Below, piece after piece: positions 10,425 to 22,774 of a DNA stretch of 64,000 nt. Below the pieces are notes generated by a model. That model ran no database searches, was not told where the DNA came from, and saw only the letters and a program-made list of their open reading frames with translations. This DNA comes from Varanus komodoensis (Eukaryota; Chordata; Lepidosauria; Squamata; Varanidae), in NCBI RefSeq assembly GCF_004798865.1, contig NW_025336481.1:40209619-40273618 (forward strand), in the 5' to 3' direction. Position 1 is the stretch's first letter. Every line of letters starts with the position of its first letter. Both the position numbers and the translations under genes were made by a program.

Positions 10425-10662
10425 CTCTGTTGTTGTTGTTCTTGTGCGCCACCAAGTCATCTCCGACTTATGGCAACCCTATGAATGAGAGCCCTCCAGA
10501 ATGTCCCATTCATGACAGCCCTACTTAGCTTTTGCAAATTCAAGGCTGTGGCGTCCTTTATGGAGTCAACCCATCTCCTTGTTTGGTCCTCCTTTTCTCC
10601 TTCTGCTTTTGACTTTCCCTGGTATGATGGTCTCCAGGGAGTATTGTCTTTTCATGATGTAA
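10425..10662 (-). mobile_element. RTE-clade LINE 3' end, family 2, antisense
   Basis: Starts with (TTG)n tail remnants, then GCCACCAAGTCATCTCCGAC, TTATGGCAACCCTATGAATG and GAATGTCCCATTCATGACAG. It runs through the region encoding the ORF2 C-terminus. It is related to copies at 28790-29135 (sense) and 31933-32215 (antisense). Truncated and without an open frame. Confidence 0.82.
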
Positions 10663-11438
10663 TATGGATCCAGCTACTCCATATCCTAATGCAAACACTC
10701 CTCCCATTCACCATACCTTTCCAGGTCAATGGAAAGTTGCTCCCATGACAAGCACTTTCATCTTTGGCCCCAGAATTGACCTCTGTATTTCCTACTCACA
10801 GATGAATGCTTACTATTCATGCATCACTCTGGCCTGCTGTCAAAACACATTCACATGTGATATTTGTGGTCTCTTGGAGTGATGTAGGATGAATGGAATT
10901 GCATTCCAAAGGAATCACATTTGGTTAATATAAGAGGAAATACAAGAGGAACCTGGGCATGGCTACAAATGTCCCCATTTGGGGGTAATTTGTGCTCTAT
11001 ATAAATATCTCTCTGAGAATGAAAACTGTGTTTCAGGGAGTGCATGTACGTGGGCATTAGTGGAAGGGAAACTGTAACACGCTGATGACTTTAAGAATAG
11101 TAGTTCTAACAAGGAACTATAAAGACTAACAGAAAGAGAAATTACCACCAGAAGGATGAGCTGAACCTTGAAGTTGCCCATCCAAAGCATGTGCAGCGCA
11201 GATTGCCTGTTCGAATTTTTCCACATTACACTTTGCATTGTATTTTTATTTAAATTAGAATGCTAATTTTAAAATATGCATATATGCATATAAAGTAGCC
11301 TGTGCAGGTATTATCCCCATTGGTGCCTTCTTCTGCCCTCTGGCAAATTGATTAGCCAGTTCACTAATCAATTTTGTGGATGGGGAAGGCACGGACTGAA
11401 TGTAAGGGCTGCTGTTCATGGGCGGTAGCACTAAGCCA
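10663..11438. other. No recognised feature
   Basis: AT-rich sequence without identifiable repeats or exons. Confidence 0.45.
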
Positions 11439-11558
11439 GCTTTCTCCAACCTGGTGTTGTCCAGTTGCTGAGACCACAACTCCCACAAGTCCCATACACG
11501 GTGAGGGATGCTGGGAGTTGTAGTCCAAAACATGTAGAAGGTATCAGGCTGGGGAAGC
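11439..11558. mobile_element. Palindromic MITE, copy A
   Basis: The left half (TTTCTCCAACCTGGTG ... ACCACAACTCCCACAAG) is the approximate reverse complement of the right half (GCTGGGAGTTGTAGTCCAAA ... AGGCTGGGGAAGC). Other copies are at 16152, 35656, 54855 and 63653. It has the long inverted repeats of a non-autonomous DNA transposon common in reptile genomes; I do not assign a superfamily. Confidence 0.85.
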
Positions 11559-11579
11559 ATTCTCCATTTGATGGTCCCT

Positions 11580-11690
11580 ACTCTACATTGGCAGACGACA
11601 TCAGATGGTGAAAAGCAAACTTGAACTGGGGAACTTTGGCCTGCGAAGCGTATGCTCTACCACTGAGCTATAGCCTCTCATGCAAAATTA
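11580..11690 (-). mobile_element. tRNA-derived SINE (second family), antisense head
   Basis: The minus strand reads TAGCTCAGTGGTAGAGCAT (A-box region, near 11652-11670) and CCCCAGTTCAAG (B-box region, near 11620-11632), the layout of a tRNA-like pol III promoter. Related antisense copy at 50535-50712. The left body is short, so the copy is truncated. Confidence 0.75.
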
Positions 11691-12284
11691 TCTACAAGCA
11701 GAATAGAAAATCCAGAAGTTCATGGAAGATTTTAGTGTGAGAGTCAATTCTGAACACATTCTTTCCCACAGGGAGTACTTGGCCTTGGTGTGTGTTGAAT
11801 TCAACTCTGGCTAAGGGATAAGTTTGGAAGTTCTCAAACAGTGGAGCAAAATGATAGGTTACTGGTAATATTTATAACCAGTTAATAATTCTTCTTTACC
11901 AGTGACTCATCTGTCTCGCCTGGCCTCGCTTGGAATAGGCAGACTGCCAAATCCAGGAAGGATTGGGAAATGGGTCCATTGTAGCCTCCATTTAAAGAAA
12001 ACGAAGAAAAATTCCTACCAGAGCTTGTTTCCCACTCTGGTCTTCAGAGGTTTAAAATATTTAGCGCTCTCCATAAAAATATGATAATGGGACTGGAAGT
12101 CACACACAGAGTGTATAAAACAGAAGGAACTAAATAGAAACCAAATGAAAACCAGCTGGCTGGATGGAAAAGTGATTGCTACTTTGCAGAACCTGGCTGC
12201 TTTTCAGCCCGTGGAGAGACGAGGGAGTGGTTAGAACTGCTTACCTTCAGCAGCCAGCCTGGGGCTGATGGGGGCAGAGTACCT

Positions 12285-12355
12285 ATTTAATTATATATTT
12301 ATTTGCCACATTTATATCCTGCCTTTTTTCCCTCCAAGGAACCCAAGATAGTTTT
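12285..12355 (-). mobile_element. tRNA-SINE 3' tail fragment, antisense
   Basis: TTATTTGCCACATTTATATC, CTGCCTTTTTTCCCTCCAAG and GAACCCAAG match the antisense 3' end of the SINE seen whole at 46288-46522. The head is missing. Confidence 0.65.
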
Positions 12356-13694
12356 GTTGCAGTCAGACCAAGCAGACTTTAATTCAAAGGGCAACTTAGC
12401 TAAGGAGGTCTCTTTGGATGGACATGGGCCAGTAATTCAAGGCCTAGCTCAGGTTCTCCCCTGCTCCTGCTCAAGAGATAATCTCTCAGGTAGGAGCAAG
12501 GAAATCTGCTGTTTGGAGCCACTCATGTTGGCAGCACCATTCACTTGATTCCCCCACCCTGGATTAGGCAGCCCCCTTCCTGGGTGATGTCTCCTCTGAA
12601 GCAGGAGGTGGGGATGCCTGGTCAGCTTCCCTGTCCTGTCTGCTGGGCTTCATGGTAACTGGCTCATGATAGAGAGAAGGCAAGCCATACTTGGCTCAAA
12701 GAAGGGGGTCTCATTCCTTCCCCCAGTGTCTCCTGGGGTGCCACTTGGAGGACTGAGGGGGCAGGGGCAGGGGCAGGGAGGAGAGCAACCATGATGAGCC
12801 TGAGCATCTGCCAGGCTCACCATGGCTTCTTGGAGCTTCAGGGTAGCCTATCATGGTAACGCAGAGCAACAGGTTGCTGCAACATGTGAACCTGCTGGCA
12901 GTGTCAAAGAGAACTTTCCTCCCACTGTCAAGGAATGTGAAGGCTGATTGTTCTCAGCAGCACTGCTATGATCCACCTAATTGTTACCTATTGTCTCAGT
13001 GGATGGTACTGAGATATTTTAAAATGTGTGTGCTAACTGGAATGACACATTTGATTAGTTCAAATCCATCAGCATTTCTCAGGGGTTCATATACCCATTT
13101 TAATGAAAGGGAAGCAGGCCAGGTTGAGCTACTAAGGCCTTTTCTTCATGGCACTCTGGGAATTGCAGTTCTGTGAGGGGGCTCAGGGTCTTTTAAAAGC
13201 AAACTCTGCAAAATGTACACAAAATTATAATTTGATGAAGGCGTGAGCAAGGAAGGTCCACTTCTTTCCCTCCTGCTTCCTCTGATGTTAACATGAGTTA
13301 ATCATTCTTTTTATGTAAATTCTGAGACCAGACTGTGGATGCCTGTAGAAAAAAAAAATGTCACGAAGACAGAGTAACTACCTAGAATGCAAGAACAGAC
13401 CACCTAAAATAGCATAGGAGAAGAGATGGAATTACATTTATGGCGGAGAACCAAAGGAGAGGGCTTAAGGATTTGGCCTTTTTGAACTATAATTTTAGTA
13501 TTTACAAGAGTTTGGCTGCCAGTAAACTACCCATAGCTGATCAATGCACTTTTTAAAAAAAGTACGACCCAAGAATTGTTCCAGATAGATTCAATGTTTA
13601 TTTTGTATTAGTAAGAATGAGGGGAAAATTAGGTAAATTTTTTGTTATCATAAAAATACATATCTAATATCTCATAAACATTCAACTGGCATAA
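12356..13694. other. No gene; G-rich motif only
   Basis: A G-quadruplex-type motif is at 12757-12778. Otherwise no recognisable repeat or exon. Confidence 0.45.
12757..12778 (+). repeat. Potential G-quadruplex, (GGGGCA)n
   Basis: Four runs of three to five G separated by CA dinucleotides meet the usual G4 pattern (G3+N1-7). On the minus strand, the presumed RERG sense strand, the motif is C-rich, so any G4 would form in the template strand rather than in the RNA. Confidence 0.75.
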
Positions 13695-13865
13695 AATAAA
13701 ATGGCCCAGAGTATGGTCTGATGGCACATAAGCTATCTGCTATATTGAAGCTAAGCAAATCTGCAGCTGGCCTGAGTTTGGAGGGGTGACCACCTGGGAA
13801 CTGCATGTAGCCACCTTGAGTTCCACAATGGGAGAAATATGGGGTATAAAATAACTTTTTGCTGT
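13695..13865 (+). mobile_element. 5S-rRNA-derived SINE, copy 2
   Basis: TTGAAGCTAAGCAAATCTGC, GGCCTGAGTTTGGAGGGGTG and GACCACCTGGGAA preserve the 5S internal promoter better than the copy at 8366. It then shares GCATGTAGCCACCTTGAGTT and CCACAATGGGAGAAATATGG, ending GGGTATAAAATAAC. Confidence 0.82.
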
Positions 13866-14084
13866 TGAACAGAGCATTGCTAAAGAGTTTTAAAACTTAA
13901 CAGCCTAACAGGAAATACCACGACACAAATGGTCTCATCCTTAGACTTCCAGTCTTACTAGCTTAAAAGGAGATATCTCATGCAAAGTACCAAGTCCCCA
14001 TTCAGTTTTGAATTTCAGGTACAGCTACACCAACTTGGTGAGCTTCCAAGAAGAAGCTCCCCTATTCTAAAATCAGCAAACACT

Positions 14085-14114
<30 letters not shown>
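14085..14114. repeat. (TG)n microsatellite
   Basis: About 15 uninterrupted TG dinucleotides. Confidence 0.97.
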
Positions 14115-14115
<1 letters not shown>

Positions 14116-14224
14116 CAATGACCTCGCAGCTAAATTTATTTGATGTCCCATACATTAGGACTCACAGTCCTAATTATCTCATTGTTACTAAACTTTCCTT
14201 TAAAAAAAAACTTACAGAAAAGCT

Positions 14225-14275
14225 TGAAAAGGAAAAAAGGTGGGATAGAAACTCTGATACATAAATAAATAAATA
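14225..14275 (+). mobile_element. SINE 3' tail, sense
   Basis: GGAAAAAAGGTGGGATAGAA followed by ATAAATAAATAAATA is the tail shared by the tRNA- and 5S-derived SINEs. The body is not recognisable upstream. Confidence 0.55.
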
Positions 14276-16151
14276 TTCAATCTAATCAAGATGGAATTAA
14301 GTGGGTAGTGCTTTGCTTTACAGCATACCTGCCTCCCATGCACTATTGTTTGAAAAATGAAAACAAGTCGGAAGAATAGAAGCTAATAAAAAGAGTGTAG
14401 GGAGCCTGCCAGAAACCAAAAGCGCTTCCTATAATGCCTGTGTCTGCCAAGCCAGTGCTAAACTGATGAGAGTGGCATTTGTCCCTCCTCAGGTCACACC
14501 CAGCTAGATAGACGCACGGTGTGACTTTGTCTATGGCAACTCCAGCTGTTCAACCAGAGATACCTATTACTCCATTTCAGGCTTCCTTTAGTTTACAGTT
14601 CCCTTGTTAATCACCTTGGGGCACACACCTATGAGCTAGTGAGGCCCCAGTTACTTTCCCAAGCTTGAATCATCATCTCTGCTTATCCTACAGACATCCT
14701 AAAATAGAACCACTAATTCTCACGGAATGCTTCCTCTTACCATGTATTTAAATGAATTATGACTCAAATATTGCCTTGATAACCCATTAAAGATCTTGCA
14801 CAGGAGTATTCACAGATGGGCCCCAGATGTAATATCTGGAGCATGATAATCGCTCTAGGCTTATTGTGAGCCCAGGTTTCTATTTTTTCCCCTTTCTGCC
14901 CCTGTACTCGTCTTTACTATACCGTTGCATTTATTAACTTCAGAAATGTATTAAAGCTGAAAATATTAACCAATTATTTCATGCTGAATTTGTTAACAAA
15001 TCAGCAGATTATTGCAGTGGGTTCACAACTGCATTTCCAACTTGCCGATAAGGAGGGGTCCCTATTCTTAGTCTGGTGAGAAGTCCCACATTAGATGCTT
15101 TGGAGGTAGGAAGAGACCTTGCTGCTTTCTGACATGAGACATGTATTATGCACACATCTTCCCCTGCCCATGCTTGTTCACAGGTTCTTCAGATGACACC
15201 ATAACTCTCCACTTTTGCATTTGTATCTTTTGTATCTGATTAGCATTTTTGGCTAGTTTTTTTCCTACAGCAGGGAAAATAAAGTATTAATTATGAAAAT
15301 GAAAGAAAGTGCAATTTCCTTTTGTGCATTTGTGCTATACCACAGTGCCACCTAGAGGTTATACTGTGGAAAAGCAGGAAAGGAAACACTTCGTGTAGAG
15401 CTTGGATTTCAATTTGGCAGTGAAACTGAAAGTTAAGCAGATTACCATCCAATGAACAGTCTTATGTAGAAGAGATCAGAGTGTCTCAGACTCAGTGGAC
15501 AGGAAATAGCTAGGGATAGCCAGTGTAGTCAGTTTCCAGGCCATGTCACTTTTGCATCTGTTCACTGATAAATGCTTCGCATCTCATTTTTGCATTGATT
15601 TATTACTCTTTTAACAAATCTGCACAGACATTCACATTTAAATATGCAATTATACTTTTGAATAGACTTTCCCTATCACATTTTCCCTCAAAGGCCACAT
15701 TCTTATATGCAAAGGTTAATATGTGTATTTTAAATGTCTTTCTATAAATTCCTCAGTCTAAGAATGGAATTAGAACATTAAGAAAAGCAGAAAAGGCGGA
15801 GCATGATGAAGCGCCAATCTGCCCTTTCATAATGCTTTATTTTCGGTGACATCTGGCTGACTGCTGAAACAGACAAGCTGTGTTTAGACAGAAAATTGGA
15901 CTACTGGTTAGAATGTGCTGGTTAGGCTATGCTGAGAATTGCAGCCAATTTTCTGTCTGATCGTACTTAGGACAGCATCTTTAATCTGTGCTGGGATCTG
16001 TCCAACCAACATCCACAGACAGGGACTTCCACTACTGAGCACCCTAATGCTGAGAAGCAGACCAAAGAATCTGATGCTCACGATGTCATTTGCTTCTCTG
16101 CCTCCAGCCGCTCTTCACCAGAGCTTAGCATGGGGTTGTTGGATTGACACA
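14276..16151. other. No recognised gene; short repeat end near 15300-15375
   Basis: The only match to elsewhere in the window is TACCACAGTGCCACCTAGAGG, similar to the end of the element at 27285 and 28455. The rest is unassigned. Confidence 0.45.
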
Positions 16152-16268
16152 GCCTTCTCTAACCTGGTGCCATTCAGGACTGCCATTTCTATCATTCCCA
16201 GTCACCATGGCCAATAGCTGGCTGGAAGAGATGGGAGTTATAGTCCAACGGGGCACCAGGCTGGGGCA
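16152..16268. mobile_element. Palindromic MITE, copy B
   Basis: GCCTTCTCTAACCTGGTGCC at the left and GGGCACCAGGCTGGGGC at the right are inverted repeats. ATGGGAGTTATAGTCCAACG marks the family. About 117 bp, near full length. Confidence 0.88.
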
Positions 16269-17632
16269 AATGGGATTAGCAGTTGCCACCTAGCTCTTCT
16301 CCTTCCCCCATTCTACAACCTTAAAATAGGAAGCAGGTGAAAATCAGCAGTATGGATGCGTGAGGAATCCATTTGGGGGGTCAGGACTCTGCAAGATTCT
16401 CTAGGCTCAGCTCCCCAGACTCTGGCCCACTTTGACGTGGCCATGAGTCCAAGTCCCTGGCGAGCATGCCCAGCGTCCACGTGGCACTTGCCAGCAATCA
16501 AGCCCCACATGCTTCGCAGACCCATGTTACTAGACGTGATGTCTGTGGACTTCCTCTCAGCTGTGCTCACTTTCCAAGCCAGGGCCAAGCCCAAGAGGAA
16601 GTCCATGAATGCTAGAGGGACGGATTCTGTGGAGCTTCCATGCCTCCCAGTATTAACCATAGCGGTCTCCTCCCCACTCTTGACTTGGGCCGACTAGCTA
16701 AGCTACAGTGCACGGGTACAGCCATAACAGGAGTGCGTGCAAGAGAGAGAAAGCAACCCACCACTAAAACCACTGCACAAACATAAAATGCTGGGCACAT
16801 TCCTAGCAACGGTTCTTTTGGGAGGGGCACACAAGCCCACCCCACAGGGCCCAAAGAGCTGTTCCTGCATAGCAAAAGCCAAGCCCTCCTGTATGCTAGT
16901 GCTCTAGCTGCCTATGTGCTCAGAAAGACACGCCAGCTTGGAAGATATTAGAGTTCATTTCCATAATCGCCTTATTGTACGCCATATATAGATATTTCTA
17001 ACATGGCCTGTATGAAATGAAGCAGAGCAATCCCATTATCTGCTGGGGCTGCACACGAATGCAGATCTCTTCTTTATGAAATCAAATTATCTGAAACACT
17101 TTGTTCTGCACAGTCTGCTATTAAAAGCCAGGGTCGCCTCGAGTACTCGAGTCCCACACCTCTGCTGTCTTGTTTCTCGGAGTAATGTCATCTTCCTGGG
17201 CTTTAAATGTCAAGAACTACTGCAAACCCAGTGGAGCAACTGGTTCAGCTAAAAATATTTCTTTTGCTTCTGCACCCATTTATGATTTATATAATCATAA
17301 ATAAATCCTCCTTTTACTCAGTACTGGATCTGCTCGAGGGATCCATCTGCGACCCCTGGAAACATGTGAAGTAACCCAGGGCAACCAGAACATCTGGACT
17401 GAAGAGCGGTATGGGAGAACACTGTTGTAGGACAGAGAGTGGCTCGCGAGCGCCCACCATTCTCTCTCCAAGAGAGACACCACTGGTGAAGGTGAGCGAG
17501 GGAAAGAGAGACTGGATGTCATGGAGCACAGCATAAGAAAGGAAGCCAACGTAAGAGGACTGCAGTGTTGATTCTTGGAGTTCCCTTCTAGGCTAGTACA
17601 TCGTGGTGGATGCTGGATGGACTTGAGCCATA
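16269..17632. other. No recognised feature
   Basis: Frames on both strands around 16313-16697 are mirror-image frames of one another without domain signatures. No repeats named. Confidence 0.45.
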
Positions 17633-17900
17633 GCTGTTGTCCGCCATTCAGTCCTGTCCAACTCCTATAGAGAGCAATGTCTATAGGTCATTGTTCTCCA
17701 TGCCCCTGTGTCCCACACTGCCTCCTTCAAGTCCGCCATGTTCATTCCAGTGTCCTCCTTTATGGTGTCCAGCCAGTGGGTGCTGGAGTGGCCCCTTCTC
17801 CTTTTTCCACTGATCATTCCCAGCATGGTTGACTTTTCGAGTGAGCCAGCTCTCATGACATGGCCAAAGTACGACAGTCTTTGTTTGATGATCTTGCTAT
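17633..17900 (-). mobile_element. RTE-like LINE fragment, family 3, antisense
   Basis: An open minus-strand frame (17856 to 17665) reads STMLGMISGKRRRGHSSTHW, LDTIKEDTGMNMADLKEAVW and DTGAWRTMTYR. This is the C-terminal pattern (GKRRRGR...W.D.IKED...L..A..D...WR) of RTE-type and related LINE proteins. It differs from the BovB and family 2 copies, so it marks a third lineage. About 60 codons remain open; the palm is absent. Confidence 0.7.
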
Positions 17901-18139
17901 GCTTTATTGTAAAGCATTATGTTAGCAGGTGACTTTCATAGAAATTTAATAAATAAATAAAAATATGTACCCATCAGGCTTGACTCCAGGTAGTGCAGCC
18001 ACTGTCCAGGGGTCCCACTTTAGAGAGGAGAGCCCTGTGCTTTAGAGAGTCCAGACTGGAGGTGGACTGGAAGTCCATAAAACTCAAATGAGGACTTTCC
18101 AGGGAGCAGAGTTCCCTTCCTGTGTACATTGGCACAGAG

Positions 18140-18560
18140 GTTTACTAGGGTTGTGTGAATATCTACTCTAGATTTCTAGTGCAATCCTTCCAATTTGGTT
18201 GTTTTTCCCTGCTGGCATCACCAAGTCAAGCCAGCACATTTCCTTCTAGTTTCTTTTTAATGGTGGCAATTTGTGCATTTTTAAAACCTTGGTCTGGAAA
18301 TTTGCATAAATACAATTTTGAAATGGGAGTTTCACAAGTCTTTCCATTTCAGGCTCCTGTAAGTGTGCAGGTACACATTTGTGAAAGACTGAAATGTTTT
18401 CAAATCCAATTTGTGCAAATTGCAAGATAAAATCTTTTAAAATGTGTGAATTGCCACAATTTTTTTTTTAAAAAGATGACCTGAAATCTCTGTCCAGGCT
18501 CAAACTGGCACAAATTGCTAGTGGAGAGCTCTTTTTAAAAATGCAATTTGGGAAAATTTC
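18140..18560. repeat. Possible dispersed repeat with TGTGCATTTTTAAAA-like motifs
   Basis: GCAATTTGTGCATTTTTAAA, AATTTGCATAAATACAATTT and TTTGTGCAAATTGC recall AT-rich repeats at 34130-34555, 39230-39450 and 61870-62165. Similarity is compositional and by motif; I could not align them end to end. Confidence 0.35.
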
Positions 18561-21500
18561 AAGACCAAGTATTTTAAAAATGTGAAAAGTGCTCATAAGC
18601 TCTAAAAACATGGTGCAGCTCAACAAATTGGAAATGTTGTGGAATGCCATTGGGCTTAAAGAAAAAGATTTCCCAGCATCACCAAACCCCATCCTTTCCT
18701 GCTGCAGATCTACCACCAAGAATATCTATATTCAGCTTCAGTGTAGAGCTTCCATTTTACCGGCTAAGCCATTTTAATTTAATATTTTCCACCTTTAAGG
18801 GGATGGGTTGGGTAATAGTACACCTTTTGTAAAATATGGGGAATTCTGCACCCAGCGAGAACAACAAAAGGGCATAGATTAATACACGCTATTAGTGGGT
18901 TTTACTGTCTGAATCCCCGCAGCTTAGCACAGTGAGATCACTACTGAGCAGGTGAATGAAGCTGTTGCGTTACTCAGAGACAGTATTTACAAAAAGGATT
19001 TAGGCATTATTGTATTGAGTGGGATACAAAATGTCACAATACGCTGCTGATGACATGACAGCTGAAGCATCCCGTCTCTCCTTGGCTTCACCACAAATAA
19101 AGGAGAGAATTCAGGGCCCAGCCTTAAGAGGGATGATCGTCTGCCTTCTCTAAATGGTGCACCAGGAAAGCATTTCCCCCAGATCAGAAGGGCTTCTGAC
19201 ACTTGGGCTTGTGTGCCTGACATTTTGCCTGGGCATGTACTTTGCTCTGTTATAAGCCAGTGTAATGAAGCAGACAGAATGTTTTATCTGGTGGCAGATG
19301 ACCTGGGTTGGAACATTTGCTTGGCTGAAGACAAGGGTGCAGAACTGTGTTCAGCCCCAAGACTGAATTCAGAGAAGCTCTCGGAGACCACATTCCAATA
19401 GGAGTTGGGGCCAACAGCAAAAGCGGCAGAGTCAAACTCACAAAACCGTGGCATATTCCCACTTAATTCTTTTCCTTGCTATAGCTAAGCCTTACGAGAA
19501 GTGAGTCAACCTTTTAGAATGGGGGAACATGGGACAGAAAGCTGAGGAACCACACAATGATGAGTGGCTGGGGTGGGGGAGTAAAGCCAATGTTCACTAT
19601 CTCCGAAATCTTGGAGGAAAAGAAAGATGGAAAATGAGCAGTGCAACATCTTCTGTTGGAGTTTGACTATCCTTCAGTGAGGGGAGTGCCTAAGGGCAGA
19701 AGAGGAATGGTTGGGATTCCTTCACTGCTCCTCTTCTCAGTACTGTTCACCCACTGTGAGCTTAAGTCCAACTTGGTGCATCTGCCAGGAACTGAGTCCA
19801 CACAGATGCCGAACAGGCAGAATCCCTCCTCTGTACACTTGATTTGCAAGCTTTGCATGTGCTGCAGTGGACAGTTGCTGGGTTGTACAAGAGACACCCC
19901 ACTTGTGTTCGTGAGTATGTGCAGGCTCCATTTAGGCGCAGCTCACTTCCTAAGCTGGGGCCAAGCAAGAGAAAGCAGTCCAGTGAGCAGAAGAGAGAGC
20001 TGGGTTCCACAGGTTTGTTGAAACTGTAGCGCCTACTACTAAATTAGTTTTGGAGCCAGGTAACTCTCACCCACAGTCCCTCTGTGCTTCTGTGGAGGAG
20101 TGCTTCAAATGTTGGACATTCCTGTGATTTAAAGCCAGGCTGAATGGAAAGAAGGCATCAGTCCTTGCCCTGAGCGCAAAGCCTTCAGCCTGGCTGATCT
20201 CAGCACTGCAACAAAAGCAAACATTTACAAATATGGACTCAGTTTTGTGAGTCCGGAGGCAATGGAAGAGGGGGGTTCAGTGCACCCCTTTTTGAGGACA
20301 GGCACACAGAAAGCCAAAGCAACACCTCCTCAAACCTCTCCCAGTCCTTCATACAGAGTTCTATCCGGAGACAATCATACCCCACTGGCTCTCTCCATTC
20401 CACTGGGTTTCCGTAATGTACAATAGGTTTCGGGTCACCTTTAAAACCAGGCATTCCAACTCTCTTGTTCTGGCTGAAAGATGTCCAGCATTTGCATAGC
20501 AACACCTATGCGCAATGTACCTTTGCAGATGTCTCTGGCAAGTGGACCTTCTGCTTTTTGACCAGCTATCATGTTTGACTGGCTATCATGTTTTCCTCCC
20601 TTTCTACATTTGAGCAAGTGAAAACATTTTCATCTTCACCCCTAGGGGTGATTAAACTTGAACTGAATGCTTCCCAGCTCAAGGATTCTATCATTACCAA
20701 CATGTGTTGTACACACAGTTCAGAACAGTCTATCAGTTCAGGAAGCAAAATATGCACTTAAGTTGGATGTGGCGAGATGGTTTCTACTCTTTAATACAGT
20801 CAAAATTGATAGTTGGAAGCATTGTTTATCGTGGTTTAATAACAGCATGCTAAATCCACGGTTTGCATCTGTTTCCAAGCTCTGCTCAATAATCACCAGT
20901 GCTTAAATACTGAATGTCCTTGGCTGAATTTCATTCCAGACCTGCCTACAGATTCTGACTGCACACAGCATTGTGAGTAGTGGCTGTTTACAGTGGACGG
21001 CCTAATGAGTTCTAATGAGATGAGTTTACTGATGCACTAGCAAAGTGCTTGTTAATGTGACTGATGTCTTGGATGGAGGGTTTGCATGTTGCAAGGATCC
21101 CTCAACTGTGGCCTTTTATGGCCATGACTTATACATGTTTTTGTTTTGATAGGAGGGTTGTAAACCTGACTCCACCTGCCCCCTTGGTCTTCAGAACCAA
21201 GATCTTTGGAGGAATTACAGCATTGTGGAAGAATCCATCATGTGCATCCGTATGATCCCACTTTCCACCCCGTATCTCCAGTGAAAGATTTCAGGCCGGT
21301 GGCCTGGGAAAAACCACAGCACATGCTCTGTGCCAGCACAGGACACCCCAGAGAAACCCTTGGGCATAAGGAGACCACAACCCTCAGATCCAGGCTTTGG
21401 GGGCAGCGCAGGCAATTCAAAATAGCTCACAGCTGCCATCAAACCAGCTGGTAGAGGGGGGAGCATTGATGTGGGGGGGGCTCACCAAGTGCACCTTCAC

Positions 21501-22774
21501 ACTTGAAGCCCACCTGCCTCAGCCCTCATAGACCCTGGATAGTCCCTTCTGTAGGCGAGACAGCAGCTTCATTTCTAAGGATGATGGTTGCACCTATATC
21601 CACTTTAACCTCAGAAAAACACCCGTAGGCTGGGCTAAGCGTGAGTGGCCCCAGCCGCCCCGTGAGCTTCATGGCCGATGGAGGACTAGAGCCCCATCCC
21701 CTGGGTCCCCGGTCCAAGAAGCCAACCAACACGCCACACCGGCTCACCAGCTTGGACAGCCATCTTATCCCGCCTTTCCTCCACAGAGCTCAACAGAGTG
21801 CCCTGGCCCCAGAATCATCCGCCCACGTTGATCTTGCTCCATTCTGAGTGGGGATTCAGACCTGGATCTCCTTGATCCTGGTCAGGCATCCAAATCTCTA
21901 CACGTGTTTGTATTTCTGCCCTCATTTGTACCAAAGGTACTAGAACTCTGGCTGGAAGTTGCTACACTCCAGCACTGACGAGGAATGGGGACATGCAGTG
22001 CCTAACCTTCCTTGCTGCTTTTGCCTCTGAAATTGCCAAGCAACTCTATGGGAATGAACTAGGTTATGTCAGGACATGCACTTTACAAACTGCCCTCCTG
22101 TTATTCCTGGGCCTTTCAAGCCGAAGCTGGAAGCATTGGGCATCCCCTGAGGCTTTCTTATTGTGTTCAGTGCAGTCTGTAATCATTCCCGCTGGTAGAT
22201 TCCCACCTTTTACAGGTTCTCATCAGCTGGACATGCTACAGTTTTAGAAGCAGACATTGGCACCCTGCCTTTGAAAGGACCGTTCTTGTCAAAAGCTCGC
22301 TGTCTTTGGCTGTCAAGCCGCCAATACACTTGAAAGTTACATCTTTCAACAAGGCCTCAGCAGGGCATTGCCACCTGTTACAGGCTGAAATTAAAAACAG
22401 TCAACTGTGTTCAAAGAGACCGATCTTCTCCTTGCCTCATTCCTTTCTTCATCTCATTGCTTTTTAAAAAGTGAAAGAAACAGTAACCAATGCACACCTT
22501 CTTTTTTAATGCATAAACTTAAAAACATGAAGAGGCTGCCTTTCCAAATTCTTGAGGCAGCTCAGAAATAATCAGAAAACAATTAAATGGATTGGTCAAT
22601 AACATGTAAACATCCCGATACTATAAACACTTGGCACTATAGAAACAGTGTGAAAAAATGAGCATGAATGTCTTCCTGATCTATGTTTCTTCCTGAAGGC
22701 CAGTTTGGATCATGGCCCCCACCCCAACCCACATTTATGCATTTCTTAATTATGGGATGTAGATACTGCTCCAC
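18561..22774. other. No recognised feature
   Basis: About 4.2 kb without a repeat or exon that I can identify. Frames at 19641-20021, 21215-21466 and 21526-21847 overlap frames on the other strand and have no family signature. The stretch is a candidate for conserved non-coding sequence only because it is comparatively repeat-poor. Confidence 0.45.

Noticed and set aside
11610-11690. Functional tRNA gene
   Set aside because: A- and B-box-like motifs are present, but it is a SINE head: no proper cloverleaf arms and a related copy at 50535 with a SINE body.
13700-13820. 5S rRNA gene
   Set aside because: Only the internal promoter region resembles 5S; the ends and tail are those of a SINE.
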